NCBI GenBank assembly: GCA_014379585.1
Contig: JACMLN010000081.1
Location: 1-41,207, forward strand
DNA: 41,207 nt
Source: Gloeobacterales cyanobacterium ES-bin-313
GTDB taxonomy: Bacteria > Cyanobacteriota > Cyanobacteriia > Gloeobacterales > Gloeobacteraceae
Direction of reading: 5' to 3'
The notes under the pieces were generated by a model that made no database searches, was not told the origin of the DNA, and worked only from the letters and a program-made list of their open reading frames with translations. Below, piece after piece: positions 1 through 8,766 of the stretch; position 1 is the stretch's first letter; each line of letters begins with the position of its first letter. The translations under genes and the position numbers were made by a program.

Positions 1-1022
1 AGCGGGAAATTGTGCGCATTGCGTTCGTGCATCACTTCCATGCCCAAGTTTGCACGGTTGACAATGTCCGCCCATGTGTAGATGGCGCGACCTTGTGAAT
101 CGACAATCGAGGAGTTGAAGTTGAAGCCATTCAGGTTGAACGCCATGATGCTGATGCCCAAGGACGTAAACCAGATGCCGATAACGGGCCACGCTGCCAA
201 GAAGAAGTGCAGACTGCGGCTGTTATTGAACGACGCGTATTGGAAAATCAAGCGACCGAAGTAGCCGTGAGCCGCAATGATGTTGTAGGTCTCTTCTTCT
301 TGACCAAACTTGTAACCATAGTTCTGTGACTCTTCCATGGAAGTCTCACGAATCAAGCTGCTGGTCACCAGCGAACCGTGCATCGCAGAGAACAAAGAAC
401 CACCGAACACACCGGCCACGCCCAACATGTGGAAGGGGTGGTTGAGGATGTTGTGTTCAGCTTGGAAGACGAACATGAAGTTGAAGGTGCCGGAGATACC
501 AAGAGGCATGCCGTCAGAGAAAGAACCTTGACCGATTGGGTAGATGAAGAAGACAGCGGTTGCAGCAGCTACAGGCGCACTGTAGGCGATGCAGATCCAA
601 GGACGCAGACCCAAGCGATAAGAAAGTTCCCACTCGCGACCCAAGTAGCAGAACACACCAATCAAGAAGTGGAAGACGACGAGTTGGTAAGGGCCACCGT
701 TGTAGAGCCACTCATCCATGGAGGAAGCTTCCCAAACGGGGTAGAAGTGCAGACCGATAGCGTTGGACGAAGGAATGACAGCACCAGTGATGATGTTGTT
801 TCCGTAGAGCAAGGAACCGGAAATGGGCTCGCGGATACCGTCCATATCGACGGGAGGCGCGGCGATGAAGGCCACGATGAAGCAGATGGTGGCACTGAGC
901 AAGGTTGGGATCATGAGTACGCCGAACCAACCGACATAGAAGCGGTTGTTGGTGGAGGTCACCCAATCAGCGAAACGATCCCATAAACCTTGGGATGAAC
1001 GACGCTCAAGCGTTGCAGTCAT
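1..1022 (-). CDS. psbA: Photosystem II reaction-centre protein D1 (3' end cut by window)
   Basis: D1 binds the P680 chlorophylls, pheophytin, QB and the Mn4CaO5 cluster in the thylakoid (or cell) membrane. Translating the complement from the ATG at 1020-1022 gives 340 complete codons; the C-terminal end and processing extension lie outside the window. Standard D1 numbering holds without gaps: Tyr161 (YZ), Asp170, Glu189, His190, His198, and His332-Glu333 near the truncated end. Residue 130 is Glu (motif GREWELS), as in the high-light type D1 isoforms, rather than the Gln of D1:1. The herbicide-loop motif YASFNNSRS is present. It is transcribed leftward, divergent from the hydrolase at 1188, with a 165-bp spacer containing palindromes. 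No strong Shine-Dalgarno is seen before the ATG. Identification is essentially certain; how many psbA copies the genome has cannot be told. Confidence 0.98.
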   Translation of the reverse strand, partial: MTATLERRSSQGLWDRFADWVTSTNNRFYVGWFGVLMIPTLLSATICFIVAFIAAPPVDMDGIREPISGSLLYGNNIITGAVIPSSNAIGLHFYPVWEASSMDEWLYNGGPYQLVVFHFLIGVFCYLGREWELSYRLGLRPWICIAYSAPVAAATAVFFIYPIGQGSFSDGMPLGISGTFNFMFVFQAEHNILNHPFHMLGVAGVFGGSLFSAMHGSLVTSSLIRETSMEESQNYGYKFGQEEETYNIIAAHGYFGRLIFQYASFNNSRSLHFFLAAWPVIGIWFTSLGISIMAFNLNGFNFNSSIVDSQGRAIYTWADIVNRANLGMEVMHERNAHNFP

Positions 1023-1089
1023 TGTTAAGAATCCAAAAAATGGACATTTATAACGCAATGTTACATCTTTTGGAAGTTTTCGCTCAGAA

Positions 1090-1140
1090 TTGACAGTTTT
1101 GGGCTGCTTATCTTTTAGATAAGAAAATATTATATTTTCG
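1090..1140. promoter_or_regulatory. psbA/hydrolase divergent spacer with two adjacent palindromes
   Basis: On the plus strand a perfect -35 hexamer TTGACA lies at 1090-1095, and TTTAGA at 1114-1119 could be a -10 (18-bp spacing) for the hydrolase. Overlapping this are CTTATC-TTTTA-GATAAG (1107-1123) and GAAAATA-TTA-TATTTTC (1123-1139), both perfect inverted repeats. They could be operators or transcript hairpins; the function is inferred only from position. Confidence 0.4.
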
Positions 1141-1187
1141 GGGGCGATCCTGGAACACTATAGTAAGTAAACAGTAAGAGATCGGCA

Positions 1188-2030
1188 TTGCAAGCGGGCA
1201 TTTCCACGTTGAAGTTGACTGGATTGGCGGGTGAACACCTGCATGTTACTTGCTGGGAACGCCCGGAAGTAGCGGGCATTTTGCTGCTTATTCCAGGCAA
1301 AAATGACCATGGCGGTCGGTATGAAGAACTTGCCGAGCAAGTGAGCACTGTCGGCTGGGGTGTTTGGGGCCTCGATCTGCGCGGTCAGGGTCGCTCTTTT
1401 GGACCGCCAGCGCAGGTAGATCGCTTTCATGAATTTCTTGAAGATGTAGAGATAGCCGTTCAGGCGATCCGGACACGCTATCCCCATCGACCAATTGTCC
1501 TGGTTGGCTACAGCATGGGAGCGGCTGTGGCAGTGGAATATTGCGCGCAGCATCCCGAAAAAGTTTCGGGACTGATCGGAGTTTCGCCTTGTTTTTGTAT
1601 CGAAAACCGTCTGACTTGGTGGATGCCACCGACTTTGCAGGTTTTGGATTGGTTGCTTCCACATTTCATCTTGTCCCGCAGCTACAATCCCCTGGCGGTG
1701 ACGCGGGATCTAGAACAACAGCGCCGGATTGCTAGTGATCCTTATATGGATGGCACCACGCGAGCTCGTCTGATTATGGAACTGCGCCGAGCTGCCAAGC
1801 GCTGCTTAAATGTAGCGAATCGCATCGAACTGCCTGTGTTGACTCTGATTTCGCCATCGGATCGCATTGTCGATCCAACCGCTGCTGAGGCTTTTCACCG
1901 GGATTTGCCTGGAAATGCGACGATTTGCCGCTACCCAGGACTGCGCCACGATTTACTGCACGAAGAGGGGCGCGAAGCTGTTTTCCGCGATATTTGCGTG
2001 TGGCTTGCCCAGGTTTGGTCTCATGCTTAG
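1188..2030 (+). CDS. Alpha/beta hydrolase, monoacylglycerol lipase / serine aminopeptidase S33 type
   Basis: Predicted soluble serine hydrolase acting on lipid esters such as monoacylglycerol or lysophospholipid; the substrate is not determinable. The 280-residue protein has the expected order: oxyanion-region PGKNDHGGRY (about 36-45), nucleophile elbow GYSMG with Ser109, acid Asp225 in PSDRIVD and His254 in LRHDLLHE. The start is uncertain: the reading frame opens with TTG at 1188, preceded by an AAGAGA at suitable distance, and an in-frame stop lies just upstream. No signal peptide is seen. Its stop overlaps the start of the downstream phosphatase by 8 bp, so the two are probably co-translated. 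Fold and triad are clear; specificity is not. Confidence 0.85.
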   Translation: MQAGISTLKLTGLAGEHLHVTCWERPEVAGILLLIPGKNDHGGRYEELAEQVSTVGWGVWGLDLRGQGRSFGPPAQVDRFHEFLEDVEIAVQAIRTRYPHRPIVLVGYSMGAAVAVEYCAQHPEKVSGLIGVSPCFCIENRLTWWMPPTLQVLDWLLPHFILSRSYNPLAVTRDLEQQRRIASDPYMDGTTRARLIMELRRAAKRCLNVANRIELPVLTLISPSDRIVDPTAAEAFHRDLPGNATICRYPGLRHDLLHEEGREAVFRDICVWLAQVWSHA

Positions 2031-2607
2031 AGCAGCAGTATTTCTAGACCGCGATGGTGTACTGAACCAAGAGCGCGGCTACTTACACAAGGTTTCAGAT
2101 CTAGAACTGATGCCAGGGGTGGCGACGGCGGTGCGTCAGCTCAACGAGGCAGGACTGTTTACCGTACTCGTCTCCAATCAATCAGGGCCAGCACGGGGGT
2201 ATTATCCGGTTGCCCACGTCGAAGCACTTCACGCAAGGCTGCGACATTTGTTGCACGAAGGCGCCAAGGCTCACCTCGATGCTGAATATTTCAGTGCAAC
2301 TTTAAGCCCCAATGAAGGGGGCACCCACGCCCAATACACCTGTTGGTCTACCTGGCGCAAACCGAATACTGGGATGCTGGTTGCGGCAGCTTGGCAACAC
2401 GACCTCGAACTTTCGAAAAGCTTCATGGTGGGCGATAAGGCCACTGATATCGACTTAGCTCGCAATGCTGGTTGTCGCGGCGTGCTGGTGCAAACGGGGT
2501 TTGGTTCAGACGTATTGAAAGGAAGCTACCAACATCGGGTGCAGCCGGACTATCTGGCGGCGGACTTAACCGAAGGTGTGGCCTGGATCTTATCTACGCT
2601 TCCGTAA
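2023..2607 (+). CDS. HAD-IIIA phosphatase, GmhB-like (heptose bisphosphate phosphatase family)
   Basis: GmhB removes the 7-phosphate from D-glycero-D-manno-heptose 1,7-bisphosphate for lipopolysaccharide core heptose; relatives act as histidinol phosphatases. The ATG at 2023 is chosen because HAD motif I (FLDRDGVLNQERGY) follows directly, although the frame is open further upstream inside the hydrolase gene. The product is 194 residues, normal for the family. Motif II is VSNQSG, and later motifs RKPNTGM and MVGDKATDID are intact. The Cys/His zinc loop of classical GmhB (a CPHH start and a CxC before RKP) is not conserved: only one Cys is seen before TWRKP. Catalytic activity is likely, but the heptose assignment is tentative. 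Confidence 0.75.
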   Translation: MLRAAVFLDRDGVLNQERGYLHKVSDLELMPGVATAVRQLNEAGLFTVLVSNQSGPARGYYPVAHVEALHARLRHLLHEGAKAHLDAEYFSATLSPNEGGTHAQYTCWSTWRKPNTGMLVAAAWQHDLELSKSFMVGDKATDIDLARNAGCRGVLVQTGFGSDVLKGSYQHRVQPDYLAADLTEGVAWILSTLP

Positions 2608-2761
2608 AAACAATTTCCTGCACTGCCGACTTGCCTGAGACGGGAGACCGATTGCAAGATTTCGTGGAGAACTTCGACTCCCAAAGTATGTCGTAATGAA
2701 CTGTTTGTTGAAACTGAAGGATGTTTCTAGACTGGTACAGTCAGGAGAATACCCATCCCCC

Positions 2762-3109
2762 ATGCATGATGAAGACACTCTGGCCATACGCCAAGTTATT
2801 GAGGATCAGATCGCAGCTTTTCAGCGGGATGATGCCGAGGCAGCTTTTCGGTTCGCCAGCCCTGAGATTCAAGGGCAATTTGGCAGCGCTCTACACTTCT
2901 TGCGCATGGTCAAAACCGCGTACTACCCTGTGTATCGACCGCGTTCGGTCATATTTGAAAAGTCTTTAATGGTGCGTGGACAGCCAGCGCTGGCTGTGTT
3001 GCTCTTGGCGGAAAATGGCCAGCTTGTGAGGGCAACTTACATCATGCAGCAGCAAAGTGATCGCAGTTGGCGGGTGCTTGGCTGTTACTTAGAGCCTTTA
3101 CCAGAATGA
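2762..3109 (+). CDS. DUF4864 family protein
   Basis: Small protein of about 115 residues with the DUF4864 signature, including AIRQVIEDQIAAF near the N-terminus, FRFASPEIQ and YPVYRPRSV. The fold is expected to resemble SnoaL/NTF2-like small domains, but no function is established. The frame is open from ATG 2696, which has no ribosome binding site. The ATG at 2762 is preferred because AGGAG lies upstream at 2743-2747 and the conserved domain begins right after it, though the 14-nt spacing is long. It follows the GmhB-like gene by about 150 bp in the same direction. Confidence 0.75.
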   Translation: MHDEDTLAIRQVIEDQIAAFQRDDAEAAFRFASPEIQGQFGSALHFLRMVKTAYYPVYRPRSVIFEKSLMVRGQPALAVLLLAENGQLVRATYIMQQQSDRSWRVLGCYLEPLPE

Positions 3110-3168
3110 ACTTACCGATTGCTTGGGTGGATTGTATGCAGCTACTTTTTGCAGGCCAGCATGAAGGC

Positions 3169-3666
3169 TTAAAGCAACCACCAGCAGGCCAGATCGGTAA
3201 TGCCTGACAGGAACAAAATGATCAAGGTGCGTTGAAGACGACGCAGCACAGGGCCAACCTGATATTCGACGACGAGGCGATCTTTGGCGACATCCTCAGG
3301 GGGCTTGTTCCAAAAACTGCCATCGTACCAACCGCTCTCTTCGTAATGCACGCAGGCACTCGACAGACGTTCGTGAATATAGGACCAGCCCAAGTAGAGG
3401 CGAAGTAGCACAAGACCAAGCAACACTCCAGAGCCTGCAACTCCTCCTAGAAAAAACTGGATGGGGAGACGCAGGGGTGGGAAGCTCCATGCCGAAATCG
3501 GGCCACTGAGGATCCACGATCCGAGCCAGACTCCAGCAATGCCAGCTACGAAGAGCCTTGGCTCCAACGTGGCCCAGCGAAAGAAGAAAGAACTGCGCAG
3601 TTGCTGGTACTCATTGAAGGGGCGCTGTTCGGGTGGAATAACAACTGCTGTGGCCGAACGCTTCAT
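3169..3666 (-). CDS. CGLD27 family (DUF1230) membrane protein
   Basis: Member of the family conserved in green plants, diatoms and cyanobacteria (CGLD27, DUF1230), linked in algae and plants to iron-deficiency responses; the biochemical role is unknown. The 165-residue protein shows the family hallmarks PPEQRPFNEYQQL, FFFRWATLE, YIHERL and HYEESGWYDG followed by NKPPEDVAKDRL. Two hydrophobic segments, about residues 37-58 and 68-92, and a C-terminal one (about 146-163) suggest an integral membrane protein. It is convergent with DUF4864 and divergent from bvdR, whose start is 60 bp away, so promoters of both lie in that spacer. Confidence 0.88.
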   Translation of the reverse strand: MKRSATAVVIPPEQRPFNEYQQLRSSFFFRWATLEPRLFVAGIAGVWLGSWILSGPISAWSFPPLRLPIQFFLGGVAGSGVLLGLVLLRLYLGWSYIHERLSSACVHYEESGWYDGSFWNKPPEDVAKDRLVVEYQVGPVLRRLQRTLIILFLSGITDLACWWLL

Positions 3667-3726
3667 AAACGAGGAGAAACCCCTATCCTGAAGTTGTGCT
3701 CCTCTAGTTTACAGTCACGGTCTTAG

Positions 3727-4704
3727 ATGTCATCAGTTTCCTTGCCCCTTCGGGTTGGTATCGTCGGTACAGGTTATGCTGCCCGTCAACGTGCCCGCAC
3801 CTTGCAGATCGATCCGCGCTGCAAACTGATCGGTTTTGTCGGTCGTCGCCCAGAAAGTTCGATTGCCTTTGCTGCGGAGTCAGGCGTTCTCTCCTGCACA
3901 GAAGCAGAACTTTGGGAAAGCGCAGATGTTGTGTTTATCTGTACGGTGAACCGCGACCATGCTCGTTTTGTTCGCCAAGCCCTCGAACATCGACTGCACG
4001 TCGTCGTCGAATATCCTTTGGCCTTAGACCTTCAAGAGGCACAAGCTTTGATCGCCTTGGCTGCCCAGCAGCACCGCTTGCTCCACGTCGAACACATAGA
4101 ACTGCTCAGCGGTTTTCACTTGGCTCTACGCAGCTATCTGGCCAAGGCTGGAAATATTCATCTGGTGCGTTACAGCTCGATCAATGCCAAGCCCCCCACT
4201 CCAGGCAAATGGACGTTCTCAGAAGCGCTGTTTGGATTTCCTTTAGTCGGGGCACTGTCGCGGATTAGCCGCCTCGTCGATCTCGTCGGTCCTGTCGAAT
4301 CTGTGTCCTGTCAAAATCGCTATCTGGAGCGAGAGGGCGATCAGTTTCAAGGCTGTATCTGTACGGCGCAACTGCAATTTGGCTCCGGTGCCTTCGGTGA
4401 ACTGACCTACGCAAAAGGCAAAGGACTTTGGCAATCGGAAAATCGTCTGGAGTTAACCGGTTCTGGGGGATCGCTGATTCATAGCGGCGAGAGTTTGACG
4501 TTGATCAACGGCGAAGGCACCCAAAGCTTTGAGCCCGGTAGCCGACAAGGACTTTTTGCCCAAGATACCCAGGCTGTCCTAGATGCCTTAATTGAAGAGA
4601 AACCTCTCTATACTAATGCCAAAACAATGCTCCACAGTTTAGCTGTTGCTGTTGCCGCTGAACGCTCCAACCTCTATGGCCAAGTCGAAAAGATTACGGT
4701 TTGA
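3727..4704 (+). CDS. bvdR: Biliverdin reductase (Gfo/Idh/MocA fold)
   Basis: Reduces biliverdin IXalpha to bilirubin with NAD(P)H; in cyanobacteria the enzyme has been tied to phycobilisome pigment metabolism. The 325-residue protein has an N-terminal Rossmann motif [13 protein letters not shown] (about 11-23), EYPLAL, then the sequences [28 protein letters not shown] and [18 protein letters not shown] recognise these as closely matching cyanobacterial BvdR rather than generic sugar oxidoreductases. Length fits the family. No Shine-Dalgarno stands out before the ATG. Its 3' end overlaps the convergent FAD oxidoreductase by 11 bp. Confidence 0.88.
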   Translation: MSSVSLPLRVGIVGTGYAARQRARTLQIDPRCKLIGFVGRRPESSIAFAAESGVLSCTEAELWESADVVFICTVNRDHARFVRQALEHRLHVVVEYPLALDLQEAQALIALAAQQHRLLHVEHIELLSGFHLALRSYLAKAGNIHLVRYSSINAKPPTPGKWTFSEALFGFPLVGALSRISRLVDLVGPVESVSCQNRYLEREGDQFQGCICTAQLQFGSGAFGELTYAKGKGLWQSENRLELTGSGGSLIHSGESLTLINGEGTQSFEPGSRQGLFAQDTQAVLDALIEEKPLYTNAKTMLHSLAVAVAAERSNLYGQVEKITV

Positions 4705-6157
4705 TCCGCTCAGGCACGAGTCGGCCACTTGTATCTTCACCTTCGCGGATCTCTTCTTGGTATTCGGCATCGGAGTTGACCGCCCAAAGGTCGTAATGGG
4801 CATCGAGAGCGATATTGCGGGCTGCAAGCAAGCCGGTCATCATTGCGTGATCTTGGTTATTGTAACGGTGCATTCCATTGCGTCCCACCAGTTGAAGATT
4901 GGGGACTTCTTTGTCAAGAAAGTTGCGGATAGTCTGGACATTTCCCCGGTAGTGATCGTCGTAGACCGGATAGGCTTTGGCCTGACGGACAACGGTTCCA
5001 TCGACGACCTTAGCGGGATCAACCAGACCCAACTGGGCAAGTTCTTGGCGACCAAGGGCGATCAGTTCTTCATCAGAAGCGGACCACAGCCCATCTCCTT
5101 CAAAGCAGAAGTACTCAAGTCCCAAACAGGTGTAACGATCCTCCGGCACCATCTGCGGGCTCCAGTTTTTGAAGTTCTGGATGCGCCCCAATTTTACTGA
5201 AGGATCGTGGATGTAAATCCAGTTATCGGGAAAAAGTTCGGCTTGGTCGATCACCAAAGCGACGGTTAAGAAATCCCGATAGCCCAGTTGCTTCGCTGCT
5301 TTTTGAACGGTTTCAGGCGCGGGTGGGTCGAGAGCGGCGACAAGTTCTCGCATCGGCATCGTCGAGACAAAGTGCGTGCCTCGGTAAGCAATCGCCTTTT
5401 CCGTCCAGACGCAGACCAGTCCTTGGGCATTGCGTTCGAGCCGCATAGCTGGGGATTCCAGATGGATTCGCCCGCCCCGAGATTCGACACGATCTGCCAC
5501 CGCTTCCCACATCTCCCCAGGGCCACAGGCTGGATATCTAAAACTGTCTATTAAAGTTTTGATTACTTCGCCGCGCTTTTTTTTGCTGCCAGGAAACAGA
5601 ATCGACTTGATCAATGAGGCCATGGACAGCCCCTTGATCCGTTGGGCAGCCCAATCCGCAGAGAGTTCCGAGCAGGGGATGCCCCAGACTTTTTCGGTAT
5701 AGGTTTTAAAGAAAATTTCGTAAAGTGTACGTCCGAAGGACATGACCATCCAATCTTCAAAGGATCGCACTTCTTTGGGTGGGAAGGCTTGGGCTTTGAG
5801 ATAGCTCAAAATGCAGAGACAGGCGGTACCGACACCCAAATTTTTAAGGGCGTTGAATGGGCGAATCGGGTAGTCGAAGAAACGATTTCGGTAAAAAATT
5901 CTCGATAAACGGCCACGGGTGATCATCCGATCTTGAAGAATTTCTGTCCAAAAATCTTCAATTTCTTGGGACTTCGAAAAGAACCGATGTCCACCAATAT
6001 CGAAGCGAAAGCCTTTGTACTGGGCGGTTCGACTGATGCCACCGATCCATGTCGTACTTTCGAGAACCGTTGACTCGATGCGGTGACGGCTCAATTCGTA
6101 GGCGGTACTTAAGCCAGCAGGACCTGCTCCAACAATCACGACATGTTTGTTGGCCAT
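4694..6157 (-). CDS. FAD-dependent oxidoreductase, protoporphyrinogen oxidase / UDP-galactopyranose mutase-like
   Basis: Flavoprotein amine-oxidase-type oxidoreductase of 487 residues. The dinucleotide-binding motif [17 protein letters not shown] is at residues 9-25, followed by [20 protein letters not shown], a pattern shared with UDP-galactopyranose mutase and protoporphyrinogen oxidase relatives. A C-terminal FAD-binding stretch, [20 protein letters not shown], closes the fold. Similar proteins are often found near polysaccharide genes, but the reaction is unproven. The start codon shares its A with the ilvN stop (TGATG), so it is probably translationally coupled to ilvN. It overlaps bvdR convergently. 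Confidence 0.8.
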   Translation of the reverse strand: MANKHVVIVGAGPAGLSTAYELSRHRIESTVLESTTWIGGISRTAQYKGFRFDIGGHRFFSKSQEIEDFWTEILQDRMITRGRLSRIFYRNRFFDYPIRPFNALKNLGVGTACLCILSYLKAQAFPPKEVRSFEDWMVMSFGRTLYEIFFKTYTEKVWGIPCSELSADWAAQRIKGLSMASLIKSILFPGSKKKRGEVIKTLIDSFRYPACGPGEMWEAVADRVESRGGRIHLESPAMRLERNAQGLVCVWTEKAIAYRGTHFVSTMPMRELVAALDPPAPETVQKAAKQLGYRDFLTVALVIDQAELFPDNWIYIHDPSVKLGRIQNFKNWSPQMVPEDRYTCLGLEYFCFEGDGLWSASDEELIALGRQELAQLGLVDPAKVVDGTVVRQAKAYPVYDDHYRGNVQTIRNFLDKEVPNLQLVGRNGMHRYNNQDHAMMTGLLAARNIALDAHYDLWAVNSDAEYQEEIREGEDTSGRLVPERIKP

Positions 6158-6693
6158 CAGAGCTTCGAGGGAGTAGTCATGGGCTGGGTGCGTAAGAATT
6201 CTGTGTTGACCCCTGATTCGCGGGTGAGAGCGATTTTGCCTGTGCGGGCTAACTCTTTAATGCCGAACTTGGTAAGCATCTGGATGATCGCGACCATCTT
6301 GCCAGGATCCCCAGTCACTTCGACCGTGACGGATTCTTCGGCAACATCGACAATTCGCGCCCTGAAGACCGTCGCCAGTTCGATAATTTCGCTGCGGGTA
6401 TGGGTGTTGGCGCTGACTTTCATCAACATCAATTCGCGTTCGACGCAAGGGGTTTCGGTAATGTCCTGGACGCGTAAAACATTGATCAGCTTGTGAAGTT
6501 GCTTAGAAATTTGCTCGACTGCCGATTCGTCACCATTGACGACCATCGTGATCCGGGTCACTCCGGACTGTTCAGCAGAACCGACAGCCAAACTCTCAAT
6601 ATTGAATCCACGTCGGGCAAACAGTCCTGTGATCCGGCTCAAAGCACCGGATTCATCCTCGACAAGTACAGAAAGCGTGTGTTTCACGGTCAA
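6157..6693 (-). CDS. ilvN: Acetolactate synthase regulatory (small) subunit
   Basis: Regulatory subunit of acetohydroxyacid synthase, which makes acetolactate for valine, leucine and isoleucine; it stimulates the catalytic subunit and mediates valine feedback. The 178-residue protein starts with [20 protein letters not shown], an ACT domain with the family pattern [16 protein letters not shown], followed by the C-terminal domain ([13 protein letters not shown]-like, here [14 protein letters not shown]). Length is typical. The large-subunit gene ilvB is not adjacent. The stop overlaps the start of the downstream FAD oxidoreductase, an odd operon partner for branched-chain amino acid synthesis. 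Confidence 0.95.
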   Translation of the reverse strand: MTVKHTLSVLVEDESGALSRITGLFARRGFNIESLAVGSAEQSGVTRITMVVNGDESAVEQISKQLHKLINVLRVQDITETPCVERELMLMKVSANTHTRSEIIELATVFRARIVDVAEESVTVEVTGDPGKMVAIIQMLTKFGIKELARTGKIALTRESGVNTEFLRTQPMTTPSKL

Positions 6694-6739
6694 TATCCAA
6701 AGCCAGAGACTAGCGTAGCGTAACTGAGGGTACTACACC

Positions 6740-6952
6740 ATGAAATGCTCTGTTCTGGCGAGAATGCGCTTCCAGGTTGCAGATGGTTTACCTGCAGAAA
6801 ACTCCCAGTTTTCACTTGGGCATCTTGGAGGCATCGTTGAGAACGGTGTGCGGGTGATTGTGGCAGAAGCTCTCAATCCTCTCGATCTCGTCGATGCAAA
6901 TCAGGGGACTCACGTCGGCAATACCCGTTGGTACATTCATGTGATCCGCTAA
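6740..6952 (+). CDS. Possible small hypothetical protein
   Basis: A 70-residue frame that begins at ATG 6740 with GAGGG nine bases upstream, a credible ribosome binding site, and ends adjoining the convergent secreted-protein gene. The product is soluble looking, with no signal peptide or known motif. It fills an otherwise empty 260-bp gap. I do not recognise it, and it could be chance. Confidence 0.35.
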   Translation: MKCSVLARMRFQVADGLPAENSQFSLGHLGGIVENGVRVIVAEALNPLDLVDANQGTHVGNTRWYIHVIR

Positions 6953-7561
6953 TTACTTCAAAAAAGCCTTGAACTTGGCTAAAGCTTTGCCTTCAAGGGT
7001 GCGACCTGTATAGGGCTTACGACAGTCCTCCGATTTTGCAGAACCAAGGCTGGTAGTGCTGCATTCACCTGAGACTGCAAAAATATCTGAGCGCATCCGC
7101 ACTTTGATGGCGACCCGCGACTTTGCTTTTTGAATCGCTTCGATTCCTGGTGGCAAAAGATTGAAGTTGATCCGGGTGATGCGCTCTTTGCCGCGCATGA
7201 AAGTCGAAATCACGCTGTCGATGGCAAGACCATCTTGGAGCGTTATCCCATCTACTTCCATAAAGACCAACGGCCGATCATCGCTCACGCCGTGACTGCT
7301 ATCGACTCCCACCAAGACAGCACTTAAAGTCCGACGCTTACCTTCGGAAATTGCCGTCAAGTCCAGCCGCGACCGATAGGGGGCTACAGTCAATTTGCCC
7401 CGATACTTGCCTTTTTCGTCCTTGAAGGGCTGACCGTCCGCTTTGAGTAAAAATAGATCCCCTGGTCGCTCAACGGGAAAGTTCAAAACTGCTGCGCTTA
7501 CACCTGTTGCTTGCCATAGACAAAGCAAACCACCCAATACCAAACTACCTATAGCTTTCAC
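6953..7561 (-). CDS. Secreted hypothetical protein
   Basis: A 202-residue protein of unknown family. The N-terminus MKAIGSLVLGGLLCLWQATG followed by VSAA is a clear Sec signal peptide, with likely cleavage after about residue 23. The mature part is polar with alternating hydrophobic beta-strand character and two cysteines (GEC and EDC) about 17 residues apart that could pair. No membrane anchor is seen at the C-terminus. It is transcribed leftward from the same spacer that serves the rightward PEP-CTERM gene at 7905, so it may belong to the cell-surface block, but there is no direct functional clue. Confidence 0.7.
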   Translation of the reverse strand: MKAIGSLVLGGLLCLWQATGVSAAVLNFPVERPGDLFLLKADGQPFKDEKGKYRGKLTVAPYRSRLDLTAISEGKRRTLSAVLVGVDSSHGVSDDRPLVFMEVDGITLQDGLAIDSVISTFMRGKERITRINFNLLPPGIEAIQKAKSRVAIKVRMRSDIFAVSGECSTTSLGSAKSEDCRKPYTGRTLEGKALAKFKAFLK

Positions 7562-7904
7562 ACAAAACCCTTACCCAGCACTGTTTAGCAGTGTAGCGTA
7601 GACCAAAATGCTTCTACCTACACTGACGAATCCCATGAGCGCAGATTCGCCTTAAAAAAGAATCATAGGTAGACATTTTCTTGTCTTTTAGATCGAGCGA
7701 ATGAGGCACTTTCCCTATGTAATCTACAATACGCCAAGCCCCTTCATAAAAGAATATTCTTTTCTAGTAAGCCACTGAATTGGTTAACCATTTAATCGCC
7801 TCTTCCTTAGTGAATAGCAGCACTAAGGGACTCCCCCTATACTACTAACCGACTTAGTGAATACCTGCGTTTAATCTATCTATTTCACTACGAGGATATC
7901 GAGC
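7562..7904. promoter_or_regulatory. AT-rich divergent spacer before the first PEP-CTERM gene
   Basis: This 343-bp gap separates the leftward secreted protein from the rightward PEP-CTERM gene. It contains a perfect 8-bp inverted repeat CCTTAGTG/CACTAAGG at 7805-7828 and a second copy of CTTAGTGAATA at 7853-7863 (the first is 7806-7816). A GAGG at 7893-7896 lies just upstream of the ATG at 7905 and can serve as its ribosome binding site. No gene is seen. The repeats may be regulator sites; this is inference. Confidence 0.45.
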
Positions 7905-8594
7905 ATGACTGTGAAACAGGCATTGAAGCTGATTCTCTCTGGCACTATTGCTTTTGCGGCTACGCTGCTCCTTCACGGAGTAGCGCAGGCAGCTAGCATT
8001 ACCGATCCAGCTGGTGACTTTCTTTTCACCTACACAGGTGTCCAGGCTGGGGATCTCGATGTGTTGTCGTCAGAAGTCACACTAAATGGCACTCAGTTGT
8101 TTTTCTCTGCAACACTCGCAGCAGCAGTTGGCACTACACCAAGTGCATTCTACGTCTTCGGCCTTGATCGCGGGCAAGGGACTCAGCGCTTTGTAACAGG
8201 TACACCGTCCGTCGGTGCAGGTGTCGTCTTCGATTCAGTCGTGATCCTGCGACCCGACGGCACCGGCAACTTCAATGATTTGCTCAACAGTGCCAATTCA
8301 ATCACGCTCAATCCGGCTAGTATTTCCATTAGTGGTAGCCAGATCTCAGCTATTTTCGATGTCTCGCTGTTTCCTTCAACGGGCTTTGCTGCCGTCGACT
8401 ATACCTGGAACCTGTGGCCAAGACTTGGAAGTATCAGCGGTAATGCTGCGATTTCCGACTTTGCCCCCGATGCCTCTAACGCCTCTGTCGCCGTGCCTGA
8501 GCCAAGTGGGATTGCTGGTCTGCTAGCAATTGGCTTTGGTGGATTGATGATGGTGGGGAGGACTAGACGAATCCTCAACGTCTCCAAAAGCTAA
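7905..8594 (+). CDS. PEP-CTERM sorting domain protein 1
   Basis: Predicted secreted surface protein processed by an exosortase. The 229-residue precursor has a Sec signal peptide ending near HGVAQAA (about residue 30), a beta-rich Ser/Thr/Gly/Ala-rich body without a known catalytic motif, and a C-terminal PEP-CTERM tripartite signal: VPEP at about 200, a hydrophobic helix of about 18 residues and a basic tail GRTRR. Compared with PEP-CTERM consensus all three parts are present. No exosortase is encoded in the window. Two other PEP-CTERM genes follow on the same strand. Function of the body is unknown. Confidence 0.88.
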   Translation: MTVKQALKLILSGTIAFAATLLLHGVAQAASITDPAGDFLFTYTGVQAGDLDVLSSEVTLNGTQLFFSATLAAAVGTTPSAFYVFGLDRGQGTQRFVTGTPSVGAGVVFDSVVILRPDGTGNFNDLLNSANSITLNPASISISGSQISAIFDVSLFPSTGFAAVDYTWNLWPRLGSISGNAAISDFAPDASNASVAVPEPSGIAGLLAIGFGGLMMVGRTRRILNVSKS

Positions 8595-8604
8595 AGTCTA
8601 GTGG

Positions 8605-8638
8605 ATGCGCGGATGATAGCAAGCTGTTGTCCGCGCAT
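8605..8638 (+). terminator. Hairpin after PEP-CTERM gene 1
   Basis: Perfect 9-bp inverted repeat ATGCGCGGA / TCCGCGCAT with a 16-nt loop, starting 11 bases after the stop at 8594. No T-tract follows immediately, so it may stabilise or attenuate rather than act as a classic intrinsic terminator. Confidence 0.5.
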
Positions 8639-8722
8639 TGCAATGTGTTTCATTAAATAATTTTTGACTTAATCAAAGCTTTACAAGAATGTAACCTTTG
8701 CTTGAAGTATCCAGCGTACATT

Positions 8723-8766
8723 AACTGGGAATTGCTCTCTTGCATTTTGCAATTCCCAGTTTTTCT
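8723..8766 (+). terminator. 13-bp perfect stem-loop followed by T-run
   Basis: AACTGGGAATTGC (8723-8735) pairs perfectly with GCAATTCCCAGTT (8749-8761) across a 13-nt loop and is followed by more T residues. This is the strongest intrinsic-terminator-like structure downstream of PEP-CTERM gene 1. It lies at the 5' edge of the remnant reading frame at 8725-8913. Confidence 0.6.

Noticed and set aside
378-986. 202-residue plus-strand frame across psbA
   Set aside because: It is the antisense of a highly conserved D1 sequence with biased codons; no ribosome binding site or domain.
4646-5200. 184-residue plus frame opposite the FAD oxidoreductase
   Set aside because: Shadow of a well-recognised flavoprotein on the minus strand.
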